Source: Holophaga sp. (GTDB lineage: Bacteria; Acidobacteriota; Holophagae; Holophagales; Holophagaceae). Taken from it: a DNA stretch of 5,623 bases. Of the stretch, positions 1-5,623 are shown one piece after another. The translations under genes and the position numbers were made by a program. The notes under the pieces were generated by a model. That model did no database searches. It saw only the letters and a list, made by a program, of their open reading frames with translations, and was not told the DNA's origin. How positions within the stretch are numbered: position 1 is the stretch's first letter; every line of letters begins with the position of its first letter. The stretch spans positions 1 to 5,623 of the forward strand of contig JAUYES010000615.1 of NCBI GenBank assembly GCA_030691225.1, written 5' to 3'.

Positions 1-1569
1 AGCATGATCATCGTGCCCGTGAGCCTCGGAAGGAACCGTGTGGCCATAAGGATCATGGCCACCTCCGCGGTATTCTCCGCCAAAGGTCATCACCATCAAA
101 CGAACCATGTAAAAGGCGGTCATGAAAGCGCCTGCCATGCCCATGATCCAAGCCACCAAATTGAGGACCGGTCCGTTGTACTGCCCATGCCGGTACCACC
201 CATCGAAGACCTTCCACAGGATTTCATCCTTGGAGAAGAATCCAGAGAAGGGGAAGATCCCCGCAATGGCAATGGTCGCGATAAGCATGGATGCATAGGT
301 CCAAGGCAGCTTGGACTTCAAGCCACCCATGTTGCGCATGTCCTGTTCGTGATGGCAGGCCATGATCACGGAGCCCGCACCCAGGAAGAGCGCAGCCTTG
401 AAAAAGGCGTGGGTGAAGACGTGGAACATACCTGCGGAGTAGGCTCCGGCGCCCATGCCCATGAACATGAAACCAAGCTGGGAGACGGTGGAGTAGGCCA
501 AAACCTTTTTGATGTCGTACTGCGCCAACCCCATGGTCGCCGCGACCAGCGCCGTGAGGGCACCGATGAAGAGCACGAAACCTAGTGCCACCGGCGCATT
601 GGCGTAGACAAAATTGAGCCGCGTGATCATGTAGAGGCCCGAGGTCACCATGGTGGCCGCGTGGATGAGAGCACTAACTGGCGTGGGGCCCGCCATGGCA
701 TCTGGCAACCACACGTAGAGCGGAATCTGAGCGCTCTTGCCGCAAGCGCCCACGAACAGGGCGATGCCAGCGAGGTTAAACCACCAGGTGGGACTATGGG
801 TCAGACCGAAAATGGTCAATTCCGGGCGAGCCATGATCGAACGAGTCATGCCCATGAGCGTGTCGAAATCCACACTGCCGAAGATCTGGAAGAGCAGGAA
901 GAAGCCCAGCATGAAACCAAAATCGCCGATGCGATTGGTAACAAAGGCTTTTTTCCCTGCAACGGCGGCAAATTCCTTATCGAAGTAGAAACCGATAAGC
1001 AAGTAGGAGCAAAGACCCACACCCTCCCATCCCAGGAACATCATCAGGATATTGGCGCCTAGCACGAGATTCAGCATGGAGAAGACAAAGAGATTCAGGT
1101 AGGCCATGAAACGGTAGTACCGGCCATCCTTGCGCTCCTCAGCCATATAGCCGGTGCTAAACACATGGATCAGGAAGCCCACACCCGTCACCAACAAGGC
1201 CATTGCCCCGGAGAGTGGGTCGAACTTGTAGGCCCATTCCACCGTATTGCGGGCGACGCCATCCATGACTCGGGCACCGCCCAGATCGATCCAGGTCCAG
1301 AGGCTCTGGGTGATCGACCGATTCTCGGGCGCCTGCCCGAGCAGCGTCACGAAGTAGGCAATCGAAAGGATGAAGGCAATGCCCACTGATCCCAGAGCGA
1401 TGAGATCCACCAACTTGTTGCTGGGAGAAGGACGCCCGGTGGCCTTACAGAAAAGACCATAGGCACCATTCAACAAGGCGCCAAAGAGTGGAAGGAAGGG
1501 AATTAGCCATAGCACCGAGGCGTGAACCGGGGTGCTCAGGGCCGCGCTAGCTGCGTGTTCCATTAGCAT
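1..1569 (-). CDS. nuoL: NADH-quinone oxidoreductase subunit L, N-terminal 523 residues (3' end outside window)
   Basis: NuoL (ND5/Nqo12) is the distal antiporter-like proton pump of the complex I membrane arm. The frame runs without a stop from 1569 to the left edge, giving 523 codons; E. coli NuoL has 613 residues. Family landmarks are FLGWEGVGLCSYLLIGFYF (178-196), TNRIGDFG (211-218), GKSAQIPLYVWLPDAMAGPT (277-296), SALIHAATMVTSGLY (299-313), DIKKVLAYSTVSQLG (352-366), THAFFKAALFL (386-396), ACHHEQDMRNMGGL (404-417) and SGFFSKDEIL (442-451). The expected channel residues are Glu182, Asp216, Lys278, His303, Lys391 and Lys447, matching E. coli Glu144, Asp178, Lys229, His254, Lys342 and Lys399. 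About 20 extra residues precede the first helix compared with E. coli. The visible end is a His-rich hydrophilic segment. ATG codons at 1569 and 1563 are in frame; 1569 has the better ribosome-binding-site spacing. The C-terminal helices, including the long lateral helix, lie beyond the window. Confidence 0.97.
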   Translation of the reverse strand, partial: MLMEHAASAALSTPVHASVLWLIPFLPLFGALLNGAYGLFCKATGRPSPSNKLVDLIALGSVGIAFILSIAYFVTLLGQAPENRSITQSLWTWIDLGGARVMDGVARNTVEWAYKFDPLSGAMALLVTGVGFLIHVFSTGYMAEERKDGRYYRFMAYLNLFVFSMLNLVLGANILMMFLGWEGVGLCSYLLIGFYFDKEFAAVAGKKAFVTNRIGDFGFMLGFFLLFQIFGSVDFDTLMGMTRSIMARPELTIFGLTHSPTWWFNLAGIALFVGACGKSAQIPLYVWLPDAMAGPTPVSALIHAATMVTSGLYMITRLNFVYANAPVALGFVLFIGALTALVAATMGLAQYDIKKVLAYSTVSQLGFMFMGMGAGAYSAGMFHVFTHAFFKAALFLGAGSVIMACHHEQDMRNMGGLKSKLPWTYASMLIATIAIAGIFPFSGFFSKDEILWKVFDGWYRHGQYNGPVLNLVAWIMGMAGAFMTAFYMVRLMVMTFGGEYRGGGHDPYGHTVPSEAHGHDDHA

Positions 1570-1573
1570 TGTT

Positions 1574-1876
1574 TCAGCCCTTCAGCAGATTGATCTCGTC
1601 AACGGAGATGCTGTTCTTCTTGCGATAAAGCGCGACCACAATCGCCAACCCAACAGCCACTTCGGCCGCCGCGAGGCCCATCACCATCAGCGCAAAGGCC
1701 TGTCCAGCCACTGTGCCGCTATGCCTTGCGAAGGCGATGAGGTTCAGATTGGCGGCATTAAGCATGAGTTCCGCGCACATGAGAATGATCAGCACGTTGC
1801 GGCGAATCAGCACCCCGGCGACACCGATGGAAAAGAGCAGGAAGGAAATGAGCAAGACCAGATTCATGGATGGCAT
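1574..1876 (-). CDS. nuoK: NADH-quinone oxidoreductase subunit K
   Basis: NuoK (ND4L/Nqo11) is a three-helix membrane subunit that forms part of the proton path between NuoJ and NuoN. The 100-residue product has the family length and layout, with helices near 5-24, 28-50 and 60-83. Glu36 (in MCAELMLNA) and Glu72 (in AAAEVAVGL) fall at the same numbers as the two membrane glutamates of E. coli NuoK needed for activity. The IRRN motif at 24-27 and the basic YRKK segment after helix 3 are also typical. The start at 1876 is supported by GGAGAGGG 6 nt upstream, inside the end of nuoJ; Met4 is an in-frame alternative but lies further from that site. The stop is TGA, and nuoL begins 4 nt later. Confidence 0.97.
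   Translation of the reverse strand: MPSMNLVLLISFLLFSIGVAGVLIRRNVLIILMCAELMLNAANLNLIAFARHSGTVAGQAFALMVMGLAAAEVAVGLAIVVALYRKKNSISVDEINLLKG
1578..1583 (-). promoter_or_regulatory. Ribosome-binding site for nuoL, inside the end of nuoK
   Basis: GAAGGG lies within the last codons of nuoK, 8 nt before the ATG at 1569 and 14 nt before the in-frame ATG at 1563. The spacing favours 1569 as the nuoL start (N-terminus MLMEH). The position within nuoK suggests coupled translation. This is inferred from sequence and spacing only. Confidence 0.6.
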
Positions 1877-1877
1877 G

Positions 1878-2426
1878 TCAAACCCTCTCCGTCTTAGCTA
1901 GAACAACGGCACCAACCAACGCCACGAGAAGAATCACGGACAGAATCTCGAAGGGAAGGAGATACTCCGCGAAAAGGCCGCGACTCAGCATCTGAGCGTT
2001 GCCGAGCTTTTCTCCCTGGGTCACCAGGCCGGGCGCCAGAGTAAGAGCCTCCTGAGCGCTCGTTCCGAAAATCGTTTTCCAGAAGACACCCACAAAGCCA
2101 ACCACGCCGGCCCCCGCGAGCACCAGCGCAAAGGGCGTCTGGCGCTGGAAGACTCCCTTTTCCTTGGCCTTGCTGAGTTCCACCAGCATCACCACGAAGA
2201 GGAAGAGCACCACGATGCCACCGGCGTATACCAGAAGCTGCGCGACGCCCATGAACTCAGCCCCAATGCAGAGGTAGCAACCCGCCATGGCGAGCATGGC
2301 CAACAAGAAACCCATGACGCTATGCACGGCATTCTTGGCAGCCACCATGACGGCGGCACCGCCAAGAGCCATGAGGCCGAAGATCAGGAAGAGGTTTTGG
2401 CCGATCTTGAGGAGCAAATTTTCCAT
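1878..2426 (-). CDS. nuoJ: NADH-quinone oxidoreductase subunit J
   Basis: NuoJ (ND6/Nqo10) is a small five-helix membrane subunit between NuoH and NuoK that helps transmit the redox-driven conformational change to the proton channels. The 182-residue length is close to E. coli NuoJ (184). Hydrophobic segments lie near 9-30, 36-54, 60-83, 97-119 and 153-177. The diagnostic block is GAEFMGVAQLLVYAGG with IVVLFLFVVML following (55-81), the helix that carries the pi-bulge in solved structures. Here the common AGAIMVLF reads AGGIVVLF, a variation also seen in ND6. A second family block is LLPFEILSVILLVALVGAVVLAK (156-178). GGGGA lies 6 nt before the ATG. The TGA stop is followed by one base and then the nuoK ATG, and the last nuoJ codons contain the nuoK ribosome-binding site, so the two genes are probably translationally coupled. 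Confidence 0.96.
   Translation of the reverse strand: MENLLLKIGQNLFLIFGLMALGGAAVMVAAKNAVHSVMGFLLAMLAMAGCYLCIGAEFMGVAQLLVYAGGIVVLFLFVVMLVELSKAKEKGVFQRQTPFALVLAGAGVVGFVGVFWKTIFGTSAQEALTLAPGLVTQGEKLGNAQMLSRGLFAEYLLPFEILSVILLVALVGAVVLAKTERV
1883..1890 (-). promoter_or_regulatory. Ribosome-binding site for nuoK, inside the end of nuoJ
   Basis: GGAGAGGG overlaps the final codons of nuoJ and lies 6 nt before the nuoK ATG at 1876. It supports that ATG over the in-frame Met4 nine bases downstream. The nuoJ stop codon falls within the spacer, so a ribosome ending nuoJ finishes on the nuoK start region. Confidence 0.7.
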
Positions 2427-2438
2427 GATGAATCCCCG

Positions 2439-2948
2439 TCAATCTTTCTCGTCCGCGACCGAGTACTTGGCCACAGGCGAGATGCCGAACATGTTCTGGA
2501 ATTTGCCGTCCATCGCGATCGACATATCCTCGCGGTTGTAGACAGCCAATTCGAACTGGTGGTTCAGGATGATGGAATCGAAGCCGCAACTCTCCACACA
2601 GAACTCACAGAAGATGCAGCGTTCCATCTCAAAGTCATACCGAGTGGGCAGCTTGGTCTTGCGGACTTCCTTCTTGTCCGATTCGATGGTGATGACCTGG
2701 GTGGGGCAAATTTTTTCGCAGGCCATGCAGCATACACATTTGATCTCGCCCGCCTCATCCCTTAGCAGTTGAAGCCTGCCGCGAAAGCGGGGCTGCATCT
2801 TGGCAGGCACTTCCGGATATTCAGACACCACATGAAAGGGCACTTTTCGGCGGTTTGCGCTGAAGAAAACCTTGGAGAAGTGCTTGCCCGTAATGAGCAT
2901 GCCCTTGGCGATATCGAATGGAATGAGTGTCTTCAGGAATTTGTGCAT
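2439..2948 (-). CDS. nuoI: NADH-quinone oxidoreductase subunit I (2x[4Fe-4S] ferredoxin-type, TYKY)
   Basis: NuoI is the peripheral-arm subunit that holds the [4Fe-4S] clusters N6a and N6b and passes electrons toward NuoB cluster N2. The 169-residue product has the family N-terminus, a short amphipathic helix lying along NuoH and then the YPE...PRFRGR segment (44-58). Two cluster motifs follow. The first uses Cys71, 74, 77 and 81 and is followed by Pro82; Cys73 is an extra cysteine inside it. The second uses Cys111, 114, 117 and 121, but is followed by Gly122 where ferredoxin-type motifs nearly always have Pro. All eight ligands are present, so both clusters should form. The C-terminal part (ILNHQFELAVYNRED) is typical of the family. 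GGGAG lies 5 nt before the ATG. The gene sits between nuoH (10 nt gap) and nuoJ (12 nt gap), in the standard order. Confidence 0.98.
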   Translation of the reverse strand: MHKFLKTLIPFDIAKGMLITGKHFSKVFFSANRRKVPFHVVSEYPEVPAKMQPRFRGRLQLLRDEAGEIKCVCCMACEKICPTQVITIESDKKEVRKTKLPTRYDFEMERCIFCEFCVESCGFDSIILNHQFELAVYNREDMSIAMDGKFQNMFGISPVAKYSVADEKD

Positions 2949-2958
2949 CGGGTCTCCC

Positions 2959-4140
2959 TCAGACGGCGAAGTAGCGGACGAGCGCGGCCAACATCAGGTT
3001 GACCAGCGTCAGGGGGATGAAGTATTTCCACGCCACCGCCATTACCTGGTCGTACCGGTAGCGAGGAATCGTGCCGCGCACCCAGATGTAGACGAAGAGC
3101 AGGAGGATGATCTTCCCAACGAAGAAAATGGCGTGGGGCTCACAAAGGAACGTGACCAGTAACGCGGGGAGATGCGGCGAGAGGAAGTGGTTAAACAACC
3201 CCTGAAGCCCGAAGGGCAACAGCCACGGACCACCCAGGAAGAAGGCCGAGGCGATGGCCGCCACCACGGTCATGTTGATGTACTCGGCTAGGTAGAAGAA
3301 TCCGAATTTCATGCCGGAGTATTCAGTGTGGAAGCCTGCCACGAGCTCATTTTCGGCTTCAGGCATATCGAAGGGCATACGGTTGGTTTCGGCGAAACCA
3401 CAGGTGAGATAGATGAAGAAGCCGAAGAACTGAGGCACGATGCCCCAGATGGGCAAACCCACCGCCATGCTCCGGGAAAGCTCGCTGAACTGGAGGCTGC
3501 CCGACATCACCACGGGTGCCAGCAAACTCAACGTCAGCGGCACTTCGTAGCTCACAATCTGTGCGCCACTGCGCAAGCCGCCGAGCAACGGATACTTGGA
3601 ATTGGAGGCCCAGCCTGCCAGCACGATGCCATAGACACCCACGCTGGCGATGCCCAGAATCCAGAGGAGGCCCACATTCACGTCGCCCACAGCGCCAGCC
3701 ACCGGCAGGCCGCCAATCACCGGAACCCATTGAGGCAGTGTAAAGAGCGTGCCGGGCACGAAGCTGATCGCGGCGAAAACCACCACGGAAGCCACAAAAC
3801 TGATGGCGGGGGCGATGAAGAAGACGAATTTATCCGCCTTGGTGGGGAGGATGTCCTCTTTGAGGATCATCTTCAACACATCGCCCACCAGCATGGGAAT
3901 GCCGCGCCAGTAGGAGAGCATGGGGATTTTGCCCATCTTCCACATATTGCGATTCAAGAATCCCGAAAGGCCTGTAAGCGTTCCGGCAATGCGGGTGGCG
4001 CCCAGGCGCTGCTGGAGATAGCCCAGCACCTTGCGTTCCGCAAACAGCGTGAGAGGCACGATAACAAAGATGAAGACCACCACCAGGATGGCCTGGAGAA
4101 TGGCGATCAGCACAGACTGAGTAAGGGTCGGGGTCGGCAT
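2959..4140 (-). CDS. nuoH: NADH-quinone oxidoreductase subunit H, with enlarged loops
   Basis: NuoH (ND1/Nqo8) is the membrane subunit that joins the peripheral and membrane arms and forms most of the quinone access chamber. Roughly eight membrane helices can be read, near 9-33, 105-128, 155-178, 198-214, 232-250, 285-308, 338-356 and 370-390. Diagnostic blocks are AERKVLGYLQQR (34-45), GWASNSKYPLLGGLRSGAQ (176-194), AETNRMPFDMPEAENELVAG (250-269) followed by HTEYSGM, and PRYRYDQVM (359-367). The acidic loop between helices 5 and 6 is intact. At 393 residues it is longer than E. coli NuoH (325). The main extra piece is about 25 residues in the loop after helix 1, where the usual GPNRVG and GLLQPxAD motifs read GATRIAG and GIPMLVGD. 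Further additions lie near 129-154 and 308-336. AGAGGG, 7 nt before the ATG, supports the start. The stop is TGA and nuoI follows after 10 nt. Identity is certain; the effect of the loops is unknown. Confidence 0.97.
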   Translation of the reverse strand: MPTPTLTQSVLIAILQAILVVVFIFVIVPLTLFAERKVLGYLQQRLGATRIAGTLTGLSGFLNRNMWKMGKIPMLSYWRGIPMLVGDVLKMILKEDILPTKADKFVFFIAPAISFVASVVVFAAISFVPGTLFTLPQWVPVIGGLPVAGAVGDVNVGLLWILGIASVGVYGIVLAGWASNSKYPLLGGLRSGAQIVSYEVPLTLSLLAPVVMSGSLQFSELSRSMAVGLPIWGIVPQFFGFFIYLTCGFAETNRMPFDMPEAENELVAGFHTEYSGMKFGFFYLAEYINMTVVAAIASAFFLGGPWLLPFGLQGLFNHFLSPHLPALLVTFLCEPHAIFFVGKIILLLFVYIWVRGTIPRYRYDQVMAVAWKYFIPLTLVNLMLAALVRYFAV

Positions 4141-4151
4141 GGATCAGCCCT

Positions 4152-5252
4152 CTAACGGTCGATTTCGCCCAGCACGATATCCAGGGTCCCGATGGCCGCG
4201 ACGATATCGGCAAGCAGGCTCCCTTCCACCATCTTGGGCAGGGACTGAAGGTTGATGAAGCCCGGGGCGCGGACATGGAAACGATACGGATTGGGATTGC
4301 CCTTTTCGCCTACCAGGTAATAGCCGATCTCTCCCTTGGGAGCTTCGGTGGCGTGGTAGACCTCATTGACTTCGGCCTTAAGAATCTTGGGGACCTTAGC
4401 CATCACGGGGCCTTCGGGCATACCATCCATGCACTGCTGGATGATGCGAGCGCTCTGGCGCATTTCCGCAAGGCGCACCAAATACCGAGCGTAGGTGTCG
4501 GCCTCAGTGCGAGTGGGAATTTCAAAATCCATTTCCGCGTAGGCAGCATAGGGAAAAGCCTTGCGGATGTCGTAGGGCACACCCGCTGCGCGGAGCATGG
4601 GGCCAGTGACCCCCAGCGCGATGGCGTCTTCTGCGTTCAGCTTGGCGACGCCCACCGTTCGCTTTTTCCAGATGCGATTTTCGGAAAGCAGGTTTTCGTA
4701 TTCCTCGAGACAGGCCGGGAACTTGGCCAAAAACTTTTGAACCATTTTCTCGAAGCCGGGAGGCAAATCTTCGCGCAATCCACCGATGCGCAAGGCCGTG
4801 GTGGTGAGACGACTGCCGCAAAAGGCTTCATTGATATCCAGGATGTCTTCGCGCTCTCGGAAGGTGTAGAGAAAGACCGTCATGGCGCCGATATCAAGCG
4901 CATGGGTCGCCAACCAAACCAGATGGCTTGCCAGACGATTGAACTCATTGAGCATCGTGCGGATGTACTGAGCGCGGCGCGGAACCGTGATGCCAAAGAG
5001 CTTTTCGTTGGCCTCGGCCCAACCCAGGTTATTGGCGATGGCCGAGCAGTAGTCCATGCGATCGGTCCAGATCTGGCCTTGGAAGTAGGTCTTGTTCTCG
5101 CAGATCTTTTCCACGCCGCGATGCAGATAGCCAATCATGGGGCGGCAATGCTTGATGGTTTCACCATCGAGCCGCAATTTGACTCGGAGCACGCCATGGG
5201 TGGATGGATGCTGCGGGCCTAGGTTGATTTCCATTTCCTCATTCTTGAACAT
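4152..5252 (-). CDS. nuoD: NADH-quinone oxidoreductase subunit D (49-kDa subunit)
   Basis: NuoD is the 49-kDa-type Q-module subunit of complex I and forms the quinone head-group site with NuoB. The 366-residue product starts just before the conserved core, with GPQHPSTHG at 12-20. His19 and Tyr68 (in DRMDY) align with Thermus Nqo4 His38 and Tyr87, the residues that bind the quinone head group. Other family blocks are GYLHRGVEK (41-49), the NEFNRLASHLVWL region (102-114), GVTGPMLRAAG (214-224), RFHVRAPGF (324-332) and the C-terminal LGEIDR. It is shorter at the N-terminus than Nqo4, which has roughly 18 more residues before the GPQHP motif. The CxxC pairs that bind NiFe in related group 4 hydrogenases are absent, so this is a true Nuo subunit. 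The start is the ATG at 5252, because GGAG lies 6 nt upstream; Met7 is an in-frame alternative. The stop is TAG. nuoH follows after 11 nt, with no nuoEFG between. Confidence 0.98.
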   Translation of the reverse strand: MFKNEEMEINLGPQHPSTHGVLRVKLRLDGETIKHCRPMIGYLHRGVEKICENKTYFQGQIWTDRMDYCSAIANNLGWAEANEKLFGITVPRRAQYIRTMLNEFNRLASHLVWLATHALDIGAMTVFLYTFREREDILDINEAFCGSRLTTTALRIGGLREDLPPGFEKMVQKFLAKFPACLEEYENLLSENRIWKKRTVGVAKLNAEDAIALGVTGPMLRAAGVPYDIRKAFPYAAYAEMDFEIPTRTEADTYARYLVRLAEMRQSARIIQQCMDGMPEGPVMAKVPKILKAEVNEVYHATEAPKGEIGYYLVGEKGNPNPYRFHVRAPGFINLQSLPKMVEGSLLADIVAAIGTLDIVLGEIDR

Positions 5253-5255
5253 CGA

Positions 5256-5623
5256 TCACTCCGCCTTGGGGCGCTTGAGGTTGATGCCGAGCTGGCCCGC
5301 TTTTTCCATGGCGATGCGATTGAGCATGCCACCGCGGTCTTCACGGAAATCGATATCCCGTTGGCCCCATCCCACGACGGGGTAATCCTTGCGAAGGGCA
5401 TGCCCCTCCCAATCCTCGGGGCAAAGAATTCGAACCATATCGGGGTGATTCGCAAACCGAATCCCGAGCATGTCCCAGATTTCCCGCTCCATCCAGTTAG
5501 CCGAAGGGTAGACCTGGGTGGCACTTTCGGGCTCGAAACCCTCGGGCACCAGAATGCGCAGCCGAAGCCGCTTCTTCCGGGAAATGCTGGTGAGGTGGTA
5601 GACAACACTGAACGCAAAGCCTG
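5256..5623 (-). CDS. nuoC: NADH-quinone oxidoreductase subunit C, C-terminal part (5' end outside window)
   Basis: This is the 30-kDa-type subunit of complex I. It sits in the peripheral arm against NuoD and helps build the Q module; it carries no cofactor. The frame is open to the right edge of the window, so about 121 C-terminal residues are visible before a TGA stop. A GTG at 5549 lies inside the conserved domain and is not the real start. Visible family hallmarks are YHLTS, RLRLR, the PSANWMEREIWDMLGI block, and PEDWEGHALRKDYP, which closely match the NuoC signature. Small departures from the usual consensus are DMLGI for DMFGI and NHP for GHP. A tail of about 40 residues follows the KDYP motif. 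The stop is 3 nt before nuoD and its last codons supply the nuoD ribosome-binding site, so nuoC and nuoD are separate, probably coupled genes rather than a fusion. The identification is secure; only the missing N-terminus is unknown. Confidence 0.96.
   Translation of the reverse strand, partial: GFAFSVVYHLTSISRKKRLRLRILVPEGFEPESATQVYPSANWMEREIWDMLGIRFANHPDMVRILCPEDWEGHALRKDYPVVGWGQRDIDFREDRGGMLNRIAMEKAGQLGINLKRPKAE
5259..5262 (-). promoter_or_regulatory. Ribosome-binding site for nuoD, inside the end of nuoC
   Basis: GGAG is formed by the last bases of the nuoC coding sequence, 6 nt before the nuoD ATG at 5252. It supports that start over Met7 (the MEINLGPQHP start), which is 18 nt further downstream. 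The nuoC TGA lies within the spacer. Confidence 0.65.

Noticed and set aside
4..585. A 193-codon plus-strand open frame lying opposite nuoL.
   Set aside because: It is antisense to conserved NuoL motifs and has a low-complexity His/Gly/Glu composition, so it is a shadow of the NuoL codons.
3904..3981. The NuoH insertion as a frameshift artefact.
   Set aside because: The reading frame is the same on both sides, conserved motifs flank the segment in frame, and the inserted residues contain no stop and look like plausible membrane-surface sequence.
3328..4155. A 275-codon plus-strand open frame lying opposite nuoH.
   Set aside because: The product is rich in His, Glu and Gln, as expected from the complement of codons for hydrophobic membrane residues. 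nuoH is clearly the real gene.
4275..5222. A 315-codon plus-strand open frame lying opposite nuoD.
   Set aside because: It is fully antisense to a strongly conserved gene, its protein matches no family I recognise, and it has no neighbour or ribosome-binding site of its own that I can see. It is explained by the codon bias of nuoD.
4152..5252. Possible group 4 NiFe hydrogenase or Fpo-type large subunit instead of NuoD.
   Set aside because: The N- and C-terminal CxxC pairs that bind NiFe are absent, and the GPQHPSTHG and GEIDR ends together with the separate nuoC, nuoJ, nuoK and nuoL fit bacterial complex I. An Fpo origin is less likely, though Fpo complexes also lack nuoEFG.
5253..5255. Broken nuoCD fusion at the nuoC/nuoD junction.
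   Set aside because: A clean TGA stop, a ribosome-binding site and an ATG are present, and separate nuoC and nuoD genes are common outside enterobacteria. There is no sign of a frameshifted fusion.
5219..5617. A 132-codon minus-strand open frame overlapping nuoC in another frame.
   Set aside because: Its Ser/Arg/Pro-rich product has no recognisable domain, while the overlapping frame encodes the NuoC signature from end to end.

Overview
The whole window is one stretch of a minus-strand operon for respiratory complex I (proton-pumping NADH:quinone oxidoreductase, type I NADH dehydrogenase). Read in the direction of transcription, from the right edge to the left, it holds nuoC (5' end cut off), nuoD, nuoH, nuoI, nuoJ, nuoK and nuoL (3' end cut off). 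The gaps between genes are 3, 11, 10, 12, 1 and 4 nt, so only 41 of 5623 bases lie outside a reading frame. No promoter, terminator, RNA gene, repeat, CRISPR array or mobile element is visible, and no gap is long enough to hold one.

Functionally, NuoC and NuoD with NuoI form the peripheral Q module. This module carries electrons through the NuoI [4Fe-4S] clusters N6a and N6b, and onward via cluster N2 of NuoB (not in the window), to quinone bound between NuoD and NuoH. NuoH, NuoJ, NuoK and NuoL are membrane subunits. NuoH closes the quinone chamber. NuoJ and NuoK link it to the antiporter-like arm, of which NuoL is the distal pump. The key residues I looked for are present: NuoD His19 and Tyr68, NuoK Glu36 and Glu72, and NuoL Glu182, Lys278, Lys391 and Lys447.

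The gene order is notable. nuoD is followed directly by nuoH, with no nuoE, nuoF or nuoG between them, although many bacteria carry these NADH-oxidising N-module genes there. This matches the known nuoABCDHIJKLMN arrangement, in which the complex either lacks the N module or receives it from genes elsewhere. nuoC and nuoD are separate genes, unlike the fused nuoCD of E. coli.

Two subunits have unusual sequences. NuoH has about 25 extra residues and altered consensus motifs in the cytoplasmic loop after its first helix, next to the quinone chamber. NuoI has Gly instead of the usual Pro after its second cysteine motif, plus an extra Cys in the first.

The organism is a bacterium with fairly GC-rich DNA. 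Unfused nuoC/nuoD and the missing EFG block would fit Acidobacteriota or another non-proteobacterial phylum, but nothing in the window settles the taxon. I see core energy metabolism with some lineage-specific variation, not a new system.
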